From the NCBI GenBank assembly GCA_030562195.1, contig JAUJPP010000003.1, forward strand, positions 17,081,398 to 17,145,397: a stretch of 64,000 nucleotides of DNA, read 5' to 3'. Source of the DNA: Nipponacmea schrenckii (taxonomy: Eukaryota > Mollusca > Gastropoda > Lottiidae). The stretch's first letter is position 1; each line of letters starts with the position of its first letter. This document shows positions 40,801-52,647 of the stretch, piece after piece. Under the pieces are notes generated by a model, which had not been told where the DNA came from, did not search any database, and saw only the letters and a program-made list of their open reading frames with translations. Position numbers and translations under genes: made by a program.

Positions 40801-43800
40801 TGCATTGCACATTTTTCATATTTCTAATACAAAATGGCCACATTTCAACAGTCTTGGTCAAGTCAAAACTTGTGACAAACAACTCTATGTAATAAAAACT
40901 TCAGATGAACTTTCTAGTACACATTCACTCTATGGATATCTTGCTCAGTTGGTATCAAGTTCATGATTCACATATTTGACTAATTTTTTAGATTGTTATT
41001 CAAATCTGTTTCCCTTGTCCTATGAAATCAGTAGATGATTTGTAAAACATTAGGGATTTAGTGATATATCAGATAGATTCTGTGATGTCCACTTTTCGGA
41101 TGTTAGGAATCTTCATCAATTAATACGGTTGGTTAGTAACTGCTGTATTATTAATCAATTGGCTGAAACAATTCCCATTTCACTAATAATATCATTGATT
41201 TTTATATTGTTAACACATCTTCTACATGACTTATTGAATATCACTGGTTATCTTGTTGTCATGATATATCCTGCTATACGTGCCTTCTGGTCTAGTTTTT
41301 ATATGTTTTATCTGGGAGTTGATGAGAGTGCTCATAAACATGACTTCATCTGACTAATGATGTTTTTCACATTTGTTATTTTTAATTTCTTGGATAAACA
41401 TTAGTTTTATTTTTTTTTTGGCAAGGAAGGGCCATTTTCCAAAATGGAATTCAGAAATAGAAATGTAAAAGCCTTTTCAGGAAAGAAGGTGTCAGTAAAG
41501 GTGTAAAAAAAGTAAAATTTCTTTGCACCAAACAAGAACATTTTCACAAACAAGTGTGAAAGATATCAAATCAGTGCTCTGGATCAAACTAGAAGAATGG
41601 TCAAAATGAAAGCAGTTCATTCATTAGCCAAGATATTTCATATTCTCTTTGACTAGTGTCTTTAGAAAGAGATAAAAGTCATGTTTTTATTGTATGGTGT
41701 GCAATGAAGTGATTTATCTAATGAAAAATAGCCAGTCATTAAGTCATTATTTATGTCCTCTTGTCAAAAGATGTAAAGCATGAAGGAGTGAGGTCTATTC
41801 AGATTATGTTTCTGATTTCTTAGAACTTGTAAAATGGTTGTCGAAAACTGGTTGACTTGTGGCCCTAGTGTCTGATTTGAGCTGTAAATTATAAAACATG
41901 TTGGTTATTCCACAGTATAGATGATATCTATTGATGGTTTGTGATGGTAGTTTAATGGTTGACTGATGTTTCATTGTCTGTCTGTAATCAGGAGAATATA
42001 GTTGTCTTATTTCTGCTATGAAATGTATTGAATATCATGCAGAGAACTTTATATCTATCAAATACATGGCCTTAACAGTATTAGAACTGATATTTTTGTG
42101 CACAATTTTTCAATTCTATAAAACCAAAGCTGTTGGTTTTTATATGGTTGTAAGATCTCATCAAACGTGAGTTACAACAGAAATTGTTGATATCACAATA
42201 TACCAAAGATTTCATGAAATCAGTAACAGATCATTGTTCATTGCTTTCAAAATTTAGAAACTAATCCTTGTTAAAATAAACAGCATTTTTATTCTGTACC
42301 AAAAAATAAAAAGTCAATAGACATCCAGACATAACTTTTATAGTACAAAATATTAAATTTCTAATTTAAACTTTTAAGGCAGAATTTGATTAAAATCTCA
42401 TCCTTTCTGCAAATTATCTGTTAATAATCAATTGTCAATTAGAAGTTTCATTAGTTAAAATTGATTTTAAAAATTCAAAACTTAATGAAGTATATAGATG
42501 AAATGTTGATTACATCCATTAGATATACAAGATAAGAAATTCTAATCTTCTTAACTAAAAAGCGAGTGTGGTATATTGATCTGGATAGTTAGAAGTTTGA
42601 TATTGAGTTTCAGTATTGATCAGCAAATTCCTATCAAGTCTTACAGGTCAAGATGGTACTTTGTGTTTTAGCCCTAACCTAAACCCTACCTACATTTTCT
42701 GAATCAACATAAGATGACAAAACTAAATATTGTTCATTGTGTCATTCAAGTTTTTGTTATGATACAAATTGAAAACTACTGCACACTATCAATATCAAGA
42801 TGAAAATCAAACTTTCAAATTTTATTGATTATAATTATTTACACAACTTAATAATCCAAACATTTTTACCTTGATAAACAAAATATATTACCAATATCAG
42901 TAAGCAGATTTTGAAGATCTTCTAGATTTAGAGATACATGTAGCTATATATTTGATGAAATATTTGTCTCTAGTTTATCTAAGTGTGATATCTAGATATC
43001 TGAATTCTAATCCATTTTTAATCCAGATTGATGATCAAATTCAAACAATCTGTGCTCACTAGTCTGCAAAAGTTCTACATGCAGTGAATATCTTTGTCTG
43101 TCTTGCCTGGAGACAACCTAAAGTTACCTCTCAAAGAAATGTAGGATCTCATTGAAAATTCCTGTTGATCTTGTGATAGCTCACAATATTTATGGTTGGT
43201 AATAATGCTAACATAGCTCACATTGCCTGAGATACTACTTATTATAAAATTGGGAATCCTTAATAATCAACTGTAAGTTGTGAAATGCAAGTAGAGTAGT
43301 TATATCATACAGGGAGCTGATGTCCATCAAAAATAAATACATATACAAAAAAAAGAAGCAGATAAGATCAGATCTGTTCTCTGCTTTAATCCAGGTTAAG
43401 TAATATTGAACTGGTCAATTGAGGATTTGATCCAAACCTTCTGAACTCTAAATCCAATTTTACACCTTTACTAATATTTTGGTGTGGATGATAGTAGAAC
43501 TCAAATGGAAAAGTGCATGCAATTAGAACGTTTTTTTTCCAGTTTTTCCCATCAATTAATGATTGTTGATAAGGAAGACAGATTTGTGGAAACTCATCTA
43601 CCACCTATTATAATAGAATATAAGCCAGTGATAAGCTGGTGACAAGTGCCTCAGGCAGCAGTAGATCCTGGGGTAATTCTTGAGGCTGAGTTTAATTTAA
43701 GCTTATTATTATAGATAATCAGATTAAAAGCAGATTTTATTACCAATCTATATACAGCTGCTTCTCTGGAAGTACTGAATGAGGCACTTTAAACGCATCC

Positions 43801-44938
43801 TTGGATATAAATCAAGTTAGGAATATCCATATTTATAGCTTTGACAAAACATTTTTATTACTGTATATAAGCTTTAGTCCAAGTAAAATTATGTACCTAT
43901 GAAAGTCTCTTTACCTTAGTGTTTATAATTAAAACCCCGTGGTATAAAATGCCTGCTGGAGGTTACAGAATCAGCTGTAATAAATATGCTTAACAGGAAG
44001 CAATGAGTAAGAATGTGAAATCCCTTGCAAGCTTTCATGCCTTTTCATTTTTTCTTGAAATACCCTGTCTGCTGTGATCTAAACAATAATCTAGCTATAT
44101 AACTAAGATAGGCCTAAGTGTCAATGAACAAGGGAAGTGGTACTAAGACCTAAGAGATATTGATCTAGAAAAAGCATTTCTTACATTCATTATATTGTTA
44201 CCATAACAATTAAGGGGATTAGTGTTGATATATCATTAGACTAATGGATAGGCCATCATCTGATTGTCATTGAGCATTATACTGACCAGTTCCTGACCAG
44301 TATAATATATCAGCATTATTCCCTTAACCCTTGAGATCCCAGTGCTACAGGGATTCTTTAATTTAGTCCCTAGATAATTGTAGGTATGAATTTTGTATAT
44401 TATTGGCATTATTCTCTTAGTTCTTCAGATACCACTATGCTAGGAATACATACATTATATTTAGGGAATGAACATTGTCTTGCTTGGAATGACTATTTAG
44501 CTTAGTCTTGAACACTTGATTAATCATACCAACTTATAAACCATTCACCCATTATATTAACAATAGGTGAAATATTTCTGCTGTGCGATTCCTCATCAGA
44601 TTGTAGAGTATTTCTAATCTAAGAATATTGTTACTGTCAGTTTCATTTACATCATTCTACTTCCTCTAGCATGAAGAATTGGTTTTTAAAGTAGCTTGAT
44701 GCTAAAGGTGCACTTTGAGTAAATGATTCAGTTTCAATGTTCTACATCCAAATGATTGTAGTTTTATTCATACCACCATTCATATCAGAAATAATTATTT
44801 AAGAAATTTTAGTATTGAAGCAATCCATCCACAACTTGTTATATCATCTCTGACAATAAAACTAACAATTTGGGTGATAATTTACCATTTTGCAACTTGA
44901 TTGTCTCTTTAAAATAGCATCTCATTTACCGTATATTT
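25898..44938. other. Long AT-rich stretch; possible introns of flanking genes
   Basis: It should hold the 5' exon(s) of the minus-strand membrane-protein gene and may hold N-terminal UTP6 exons, but none could be picked out with confidence. Seen here: a short TA microsatellite at about 29753-29769, a near-perfect hairpin with 9-bp stem and 4-base loop at 38328-38349, and a hairpin at 44276-44306 (stem ATTATACTG, with CTGACCAG twice inside). Two diverged copies of a roughly 40-base segment beginning GCATTATT occur near 44315 and 44404. No tRNA-like A and B boxes were found. Confidence 0.45.
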
Positions 44939-46381
44939 CCGTGTATAATGCGCAGGTTTTTGCCATAAAATGGGCCCAACAAAGAGGGGGTGCGCACTAT
45001 ATACGGGTAAATAAATTTGGAGTATTTTTTCCCAACGAGAATGCCGCAAGTCGATGTTAAGGATCCGCCATTTTGTCTTCCCTCATTGACATTCGCGGTA
45101 AAATTGATTTGTGTTAAAGATTGAATTATGATTGTAATAACGGCACAATATGATTATTATCTTATAAATTAAATAAGTATTGTTAAATATTTGAACAAAA
45201 CTAAAATGATTCAAGTTAATAACTTTGTTATTAACATGGGAAAATTTACGTGAAGACGAGAGGTACCAAAAATAATGTTCACGGGCCAAGCATTTTGGAT
45301 GGCTTTTATAGTAGGAACAATTGATTGTCATGCTTGATGACATGCCTCAATACGTAATCGAGTCTTGCCTGAATATAAATACGGTTACCAGAATAACTGG
45401 GTTTTAATATAATCCATTGTTTTCCTAATTATTCATCAGATATGATACACATGGTTCACGCCGTCATTTTTTTCATTTCCGTTGAGAGGCAATACTAGTC
45501 GATAAATCTATGCGGGGGGTAAAAGCAGACGATAAAAATAAACTATTGAGCGAATCGTGTCACTCCAGCGATGATTAAAGACTTAATTAAGAAAGACAAT
45601 GATATTTATTTACGTTAAACAAACGAAACAATCACAATTAAGTATTCACACAAAAGGAACTGACGCAATATCATGATGATTATTCGCATTATGATTACAA
45701 GTATAATGGGGCCTATTAGTCTTACACCAAGCCAGTTACCGTTAGCCCTTTGAATTTCTGTCAATATCTTCTTCAATACGTCTAAGTTTACCGGTTAATT
45801 GCACATTTTTATTCCAATAGAATATCATCCTCGGTACCGTAATTTAATAGCATGATACATGATTTCTAAATAACACTCAATAATACCATTACGAGAGATT
45901 AGAAGCAATAAATACGGGATTAAAATGGATTTTATTATAAAAATAAATAGTAGAAACGTAAGTTGCAGTGGAACATTGTTTATTATAAAAAAAACTATGA
46001 ATGGTGACTTACGTATTGACAACTATTTCCCGATATTGGTATCTGTGAAATACCAACTTAAAATCGTATTCACGACTCGACTCCGCGGTACCGTAATCGA
46101 ATAGCGCGGTATACCATAAAGTCGTTTACAAATTACAAATAGTAGAAACGTAAGTTGCAGTGGAACATTGTTTATTATAAAAAAAAATCTATGAATGGTG
46201 ACTTACGTATTGACATCTATTTCCCGATATTGGTGTCTATGAAATGCCAACTTAAAGTCGTATTTTTGCCGCGAAAAGGGGTGCGCACTATACATGGGTA
46301 AATGAATTTTCCCCGATTTCGCGGAGGCAAGGAAGGGGTGCGCATTATACATGCCTGCGCACTATATTCGGAATTATACGT
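44939..46381. mobile_element. TA-flanked inverted-repeat transposon, non-autonomous
   Basis: TA dinucleotides border both ends (44937-44938 and 46382-46383). The left end CCGTATATTTCC.. and the complement of the right end ACGTATAATTCC.. match and continue to a shared TATARTGCGCAGG, so the terminal inverted repeat is about 30 bp and imperfect. The motif GTGCGCAYTATA, in either orientation, occurs twice near the left end (about 44955 and 44990) and three times near the right (about 46280, 46337, 46357), as expected for transposase-binding sites. No transposase frame is visible. TA duplication suggests the Tc1/mariner/pogo group, but that is inference. The interior is CpG-rich and holds two copies of a 128-bp unit. 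Confidence 0.65.
45945..46264. repeat. Direct repeat, two copies of about 126-128 bp, period 192
   Basis: Copy one spans about 45945-46070 and copy two 46137-46264. Both begin AAATAGTAGAAACGTAAG and end near CGTATT, differing by a few substitutions and small A-run changes. A related flank, CGGTACCGTAAT, precedes each copy (45832 and 46085) at different distances, so about 60 bp were gained or lost in one unit. The duplication lies wholly inside the TA-flanked element. Confidence 0.8.
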
Positions 46382-49300
46382 TAGCCAAAACTGCTCATAA
46401 CATAAATATATTTGTGTAAATTTTATCATTTTAGCTATAAAACATTTTGTTCATTTCATAATTTGTAAATCAGTACAAACATCACATGTGAAGTTAATGT
46501 TCCAGATAATCTGGAAGTTTCAGCCATCAAATCAATAGTAGAAAATCACTGTTAATGAAAGATTTGTCTGAACTGCTGCTATACCCCACTTGAGATACAA
46601 AGTACAGTACAGTTAGTATGAAAGAATAATTTATAGAGAGGTTTAATTTGGAAAGTATATGATATCAGAAAAGGATATCAATATAATAGATGATGATAAT
46701 CACTTTATGATGATGATTAATGATATTGTTTAAGTCTAGAAATATATAGTATAACTATAAGAAGTATTATTACAGTCCATAACAGGAACCCAGTCTCTAA
46801 ATCTCAAGTTTTGTTTCTTCAGATTATTATCATTTCTTTATCTGATTTTATAATGGACTGGGAATAAAAAATATTTTCATCAACTGATCGAAATTATTTT
46901 CCTTTTATCTCATTATTTTAATGTCTTAGAGAAAGAGAGAGCATGATTTCTGAAAGGTAAAGATATTGAGAAAAATCCAGGAAATGTTTGTCTGAGAGCA
47001 ATTTGATTAATTTTAGGAAATAGCGCCTTAAGTTTCTGAAATATGCAGTATATCGAATTTACTTGTGTTTTGAATTCTAAGGAACTTTGTGGTTGACCAG
47101 ATGAAAGAATTTTATGAGAATATTTTTACCCTCACCATTCACAATCACATTCAAAAGTAATGGTCATGGCATTATTTCTTGTGTTTAGGACATTTGACCC
47201 CAGGCTATCGATTTAACCATGGTCTGGCTTAAGCATGTTGTTGATATCTGTGGTGTAAACTATGTAGGCATACCTGTTTCATGTACATACAATAAAGTTT
47301 ATGAATTCCCTACACCTTTCACCTGGGATATTTATGTTCTAGAGACCTGTTCAATCTTTAAACTGACAGTTTATAGAGGACAGTGGCAAGTAACCTCTGT
47401 CTTTATTATTGTTTAAAGTTTAAAGAGAAATGTATTGTCCATGTTAAACCTTGACCTGTGGTCACCTTGTAATATAAAGGCTAGTTATTTGGGTGTCAGA
47501 GTAATGATTAGTATAATATTGAAGGTTTCTTAGCAAACCCATTTAATATACTCCATATAATAATTATAAGGACAGGAAATTGATGTCTGTAATATGCCAA
47601 CCTGACCAAACATGATTTTTATGTGCTTTATTGAACAATTCAAATAGTAAGGAGTCACATTTGGTGTCGACTGGAATTTGGTAGCCCTTCTTAAAATTAC
47701 AAATATCTGATTCATCTCTATCTTGTCCATACTGTTGTTATCACATTCTCTTTTTGTTCAGATTGGCATGTTGGTGAATCATTCCCACCAGCAAGACATG
47801 CTCTTAACAACCATTATCTATGCTTATCACTGTAGTATCTTAAAGTAGTCCTTAATGTATCATGTCAGTGTATTGATGTCTTTATTTTCTAAATTGAAAG
47901 CAATCTCATGATAATCTAAATTTTACTTGGTGTAAAAGAAATTTATGTACCATGATTCTATTGTGTCTAACAAATTCATGCATATTTAGAAATACATGGA
48001 GTTTTAACATTTTGTCGCATTGGTGAGCGGAAGTTCAGTAAAAGATGATATGCATGTGGAAAAGGGGATAAGAAATAATATTTGTCTTATTACAAATACT
48101 AGTTACTCCAACCAGACTAAATTAACAAGTCTCAATGCTTTCAAAAATAGCGTTAAGTCCATTTCATAGTATATAAAAAAATTATTAAAAAAATGATACA
48201 TATCCTTTTAACTGATACCAATCTAATGAACAATTATTACACATAATGTCAATTGAATGTGTTATAACAACATGCACAATTTAATAATATAAGAGAAAAA
48301 GAGTCAGTCAGACTGAAGAATAACTGTTAAACATTAAAATGTCAATGATTGTATCAGGAAAATCTTTAAACATTGAACAAATTATTATTGTTCTGTTGAC
48401 ATTATAAATGTGTCTGTAACATTAGTGATAAATTTTACTTGAACATTTAAAGCTACTACTGAGCCAATTTTGTATAACTTTTAAATATGCTCAAGATTGG
48501 ATCAAGTCAGTTTTTGCTAATCTTAAAAGATTTAAGATAAAAAAAAATAGTCAATAGTCATTGTACTAACATGAAGTTTGTCTTCAGAAATGTCAAATTA
48601 TGTGGACTATCTTTATATTAAAAGAAAGGGGCGGAAAGCAATGGTTAAAATGTTGAAGCATTGAAATGTCACATGGTTGTTACTGTAACATAATATTTGA
48701 CAGTTGTCATGGTTAGTAATAAAGTGATGAAACTCGTGTAAGCACTGGCTGAGGTAACAATGCTGTTATATGACTAGAATGATGACATGTTTACAAGCTG
48801 TACTGTTTCTATTACTCTTACAACTGATGACTTAACAATAGCTGGTTGTAATACTGGTATTACATCATGTTTTATTTACTAACAAAAGTTACCTTTGCTC
48901 ACAACATTGAATCAGTATTAACACCAGTTGAGGATGAAGCTGTTAGCAGAACCCTTCTACACCTCCTTCTCATCAGTCTCTTTTAAAACCTCATCAGTTA
49001 TCGAAGGTGTTAAATTGTCATCCATCCTTCATTAGGTATTTAGTAAAGAAAAGATTGCCTGCCCAGCTTAATGGATTATTGTGCTCAGTTAAGTTTAATT
49101 TGTAGCTGTATTGCAAAGAAACGACTGCATTAAGTTAATATTTTAATGATTTTCTTTGAATATTGTTCAAACTAAAACTTAAAATTTAGAAGTAGAATGT
49201 TTATCATTATGGATATTCTACTGTTTCATCTTTTCTATTCACATGCAGTAACTCAGAAATTATTGAATTTAAGAAGGTTATTACAATAATGAGTATATGA

Positions 49301-49696
49301 TAATAACCAGTCTGAGATATTGTCTACAAGTGTTGATATTAATTAAAAACTAACTATAACCTCTCTGACATATTAAATATTAATACTACTTCATATTATT
49401 TTCTAATGTATCATTTGTCTGGGACAACTCAATTTAGTTTTTTTCTATGAATAATTCAATCTGAAACTGGAGCTTCAGTTACCAAAGAGTCTACCAAATA
49501 TTTTCTATTATTACAATTCTTATTCACTTTGAAATCTTGAAAAACAAAGAATATTCTCTTCATATTTAACCACCTAAATGTCTTTTCCCATTATATGTAA
49601 CGTAAAGTGCAGTGGAAATATATATCATATTCTTATCCAAATCTAAAAAGGACTTGGATGCTAGTCAATTCAATATTTGCATCTTGTATCGATTTG
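46382..49696. other. AT-rich stretch upstream of the first identified UTP6 exon
   Basis: By strand and order this is probably UTP6 intron. No further exon could be supported. An open frame at about 47219-47416 has no match to UTP6 or another family that I can recognise. Confidence 0.4.
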
Positions 49697-49803
49697 TATG
49701 TCCTGACCATGACCGCATATATAGCTAATAGAATTACTTCTGGTAAATACTATGTCCTGACCATGACAGCATATAACTAATGAGATTATTTCTGGTATAT
49801 TTT
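49697..49803 (+). repeat. 54-bp tandem duplication next to a UTP6 splice acceptor
   Basis: Copies at 49697-49750 and 49751-49803 both start TATGTCCTGACCATGAC and run through TTCTGGTAWAT. They differ at several positions. The second copy ends three bases before the AG acceptor of the UTP6 exon at 49807, so the duplicated segment includes the branch-site and pyrimidine region of this intron. Confidence 0.8.
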
Positions 49804-49806
49804 CAG

Positions 49807-49883
49807 GTGAAATGTGGGGTCTATATATTAAACAATGTATAGAATTGATGAAAGAAAAGACTGGTACAGGTATTAAACAAAAG
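49807..49883 (+). CDS. UTP6 internal exon (partial gene)
   Basis: UTP6 is a HAT-repeat (half-a-TPR) protein of the UTP-B subcomplex of the nucleolar small-subunit processome, needed for early pre-18S rRNA cleavage. This exon is bounded by TTTTCAG and GTAAGG. It begins with the last two bases of a split codon, then encodes EMWGLYIKQCIELMKEK followed by TGTGIKQK. In animal UTP6 the matching HAT repeat has a Trp at the same place (pattern xMWxxYIxxC) and an AxT/S-G-K/R end. Joined in phase 0 to the exon at 56934, it keeps the family's order: MWxxYI, then the RIE/RLE helix. The preceding exon was not found; it must end with one base of the shared codon. Recognition is from remembered family sequence, not a search. 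Confidence 0.75.
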
Positions 49884-50705
49884 GTAAGGTCATTGTCAGG
49901 GCTAGTGAGTACTGAATGGGTCATTATTTCCCCCTCTTGAGCTACCAGTGACCCGTAAGACAGAATGGTTATCTGTAATTAAACATAGTGTCAATATCAA
50001 CTAGATTTCCTATTTATTATTTATTAACATTCTTACACACAACTCTGTTTTCTAGTTCTTTTTCATGATTCACTTCACACCATTTAACTTCTGATAAATC
50101 TGATTCGCTTTTTAAAAATTTGTATTCAATGGTCAATTTAGCAATTAAGATACAGGATGTCTAGGAATGATATGAAAGATTAATTTGAGGGATGATCATG
50201 TCTATTGATTTTTAAATTTCCTCCATCATTGATAAAATGTTAATGTTATAGGGTGTTGATTCATTAAAAAGTAAAGATTGAGAAAGTTAAGGGTGTGGAA
50301 TATAGACCACACATAGTTTGACACCTGTATCACCTGTTTTACTGTTTTCAAGTGTTTCTTTCCTGTATTAAATACACACTATATTCTTTATTTTATAATA
50401 TCTATATATGGATTCATAATAAAAAAAAATTGCATTATTTATTGCTTGATCCAAAATTTTATTGCTCTAAAAAAAGAAGCTTGATAAAATCTTGGAATGA
50501 ATATGTTTCAAATAAGTTATACATGCATAATGAAACTATGCCATGATTTGCATCTGATTTGATTCAATCTTCTATGGAAAATTGACGAAATCAAGAAACT
50601 TAAAGTTTTAAAAGTTTCTCCACTATTATTTATAGATAAAGAAGTCAATTTTACTAAAACAAAAGTTTTTAGTAGCTAGCGTTGTGAACACTGCAACTGC
50701 AAAAT

Positions 50706-52647
50706 ACAGTACAGCAACTTTATAACTTATCTTTGTCGCCGGCGACGGTCTGCAGTTCGTCGGCAAAATAAGCTCAGGCGGTCGGCAGTTCGTCGGCGAC
50801 GGTCTGCAGACGGTCGCCAGTTCGTCGGCGACGGTCTGCAGACGGTCGCCAGTTCGTCGCCGAATATTTGACGACCGTCGTCAAAATTTCTATAATCTTT
50901 GTGTACATCATGACGTCAAGACTTGCTTGACAACAGACTAGTTTCTAAATATAGCTACATGTATTGTAGGTCTACAACGCAACTTTCTTTTTTTTCTACC
51001 AACAATGGTTCAGAAACTTTAAATATTACTTTTCATATTTTTCACAATTGCATTCTAATGATCGGTAACTAGTCTACGAAAGACATTTCCCTGGTCAGCC
51101 TGATTAACAAGGAATTTTGCTTTACCTCACACTGTCATTCAAATCGTCATTAGCATTAATTATTGAGATTGTTTCAATTGTGAAAAAAATATACAAAGAG
51201 AAATATTGTCAAACTGAGCTTGCTATTCGTTCTGATATTTTACCGTAGGTCAATTCATAAAAAGCTTTTCCGGATAACCGATGGTGAAATTCTAACCAGT
51301 TGCCCGTGAAATCCTAGTATTAGTAGTTACTATTACACCTGAACAAATTCCGATATCAGAACCTGAGACTGGATTCATTACAACGTTAGTAGTGATAATC
51401 CTATTTCAATATGGCGCCCAAAGAACTTAAAAGTAGTGCTTGGATTGACGCTTTCAAACGAAACTAAGCCCAAATGTATCTTGGCACGCAGTTACGAAGA
51501 AGTAGGCGTGGTTTCTCAAAACGTCAATCCCTACATCGTTGTTTTACCATTGGATGATGAATATAGAACAAAGCGTTTATTGGTTATAATTTATACTCAT
51601 TCATATGCATGAGAATGAAATATACCGAAGTAGGTGGGTCTCATAGAGTTATTTATAATAATAGGCGGTGCCAGCAAAATGATGAATGTCTACCTATTAA
51701 TATTATAATAGAGAAAAAAAAGAAGAATAAATATTAATAATCCGTCAATGAGCGCAGTCGGAACTGGTTAAGCATCATTGCTATATTGACCGCTGTAGAT
51801 TTAGGCTGGGTTTGGCGTCGTGATTTTAAATATATCCCCCGTGATAAGTTTGAATTTAAAATTATAAAAATAGAGCCGGTGGCCCGAGAATTAATTTATT
51901 ATAAAGCCTGAGGTCGTAGGCCTAGTCCCGAAAAGCCATGGTAAAAGGGTTGTTACACATTCTTTTCATCGAATTGAGAATCTGCTTGATATCCTAGTTT
52001 CTATGGTTAAATAATCTGTTATAGGCTTTACATTTCTACGTTCTTTGGTTGGACACCCCAAGTGCCCCAACACGCATTCCGTGGAGGATTGAAGTATAGG
52101 CTCCACCCATTGTTCTCCTCTTGTCACTCTCAGTCTCATAGGCCGGCTATCGTTGTTTAATCTTTTGACGAAAAAAAAAGATTGATGAAGCCTTTAATGG
52201 GCACATTCTGCATATCAAAACTCAAAACTAAGGTTTTTTTCCATGCATGTGTACATAATAAAAATTCTGATGACATGTATTTCAAAATAATAGGCTTAGC
52301 CTAGTAGTAGTGGCGCAGGCCTAGCGCATTATTAATTTCGCTCATGAAAGAATTATGATTCTTGGCGTCAAAAGATGAAGATTTGGATCGTGACGTGATG
52401 GTCATTAAATTATGACATCAGTCATCAGCTCTTCTTGACAACGGAAAGCGATGGATTTTCTTTCTGGAAGTGGCGACGAACTGGCGACCGTCGCCAGTTC
52501 GTCTGCAGACGGTCGCCAGTTCGTCGGCAACAATTTGACGACGGTCGGCAAAATTTTCGACGACCGTCGCCAGTTCGTCGTCAAATATTCTGCCGACCAT
52601 CTGCAGATGATCTGCAGATAAAGATAAGTTATAAAGTTGCTGTACTG
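50706..52647. mobile_element. TA-flanked transposon with perfect 28-bp TIRs and GC-rich arrays
   Basis: The ends are exact inverted copies for 28 bp, starting CAGTACAGCAACTTTATAAC, with TA at 50704-50705 and 52648-52649. Just inside each end is an array built from the words GACGGTCTGCAGACGGTC and GCCAGTTCGTCGGC: about 50733-50890 on the left and 52470-52617 on the right. The words occur in both orientations and carry PstI-like CTGCAG palindromes, so each array can fold on itself. The middle (50.9-52.4 kb) is less AT-rich than its surroundings but has no transposase. A TA duplication with a CAGT start is seen in Tc1/mariner elements; long subterminal arrays are less usual there, so the superfamily is left open. 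Perfect ends suggest a recent insertion. Confidence 0.8.
51411..51467 (+). pseudogene. 18-codon ORF inside the 1.9-kb transposon
   Basis: An ATG opens MAPKELKSSAWIDAFKRN and then meets TAA. The peptide looks like the start of a longer protein cut by the stop and could be the beginning of the lost transposase. There is no motif to prove this, and a chance ORF is equally possible. Confidence 0.2.

Noticed and set aside
46217..46429. 70-codon minus-strand frame
   Set aside because: It runs across the right end of the TA-flanked transposon and encodes its terminal repeats.
47219..47416. 65-codon frame with a TWDIY word resembling a UTP6 segment
   Set aside because: The similarity is limited to three residues, there are no matching splice sites, and the neighbouring residues do not fit.
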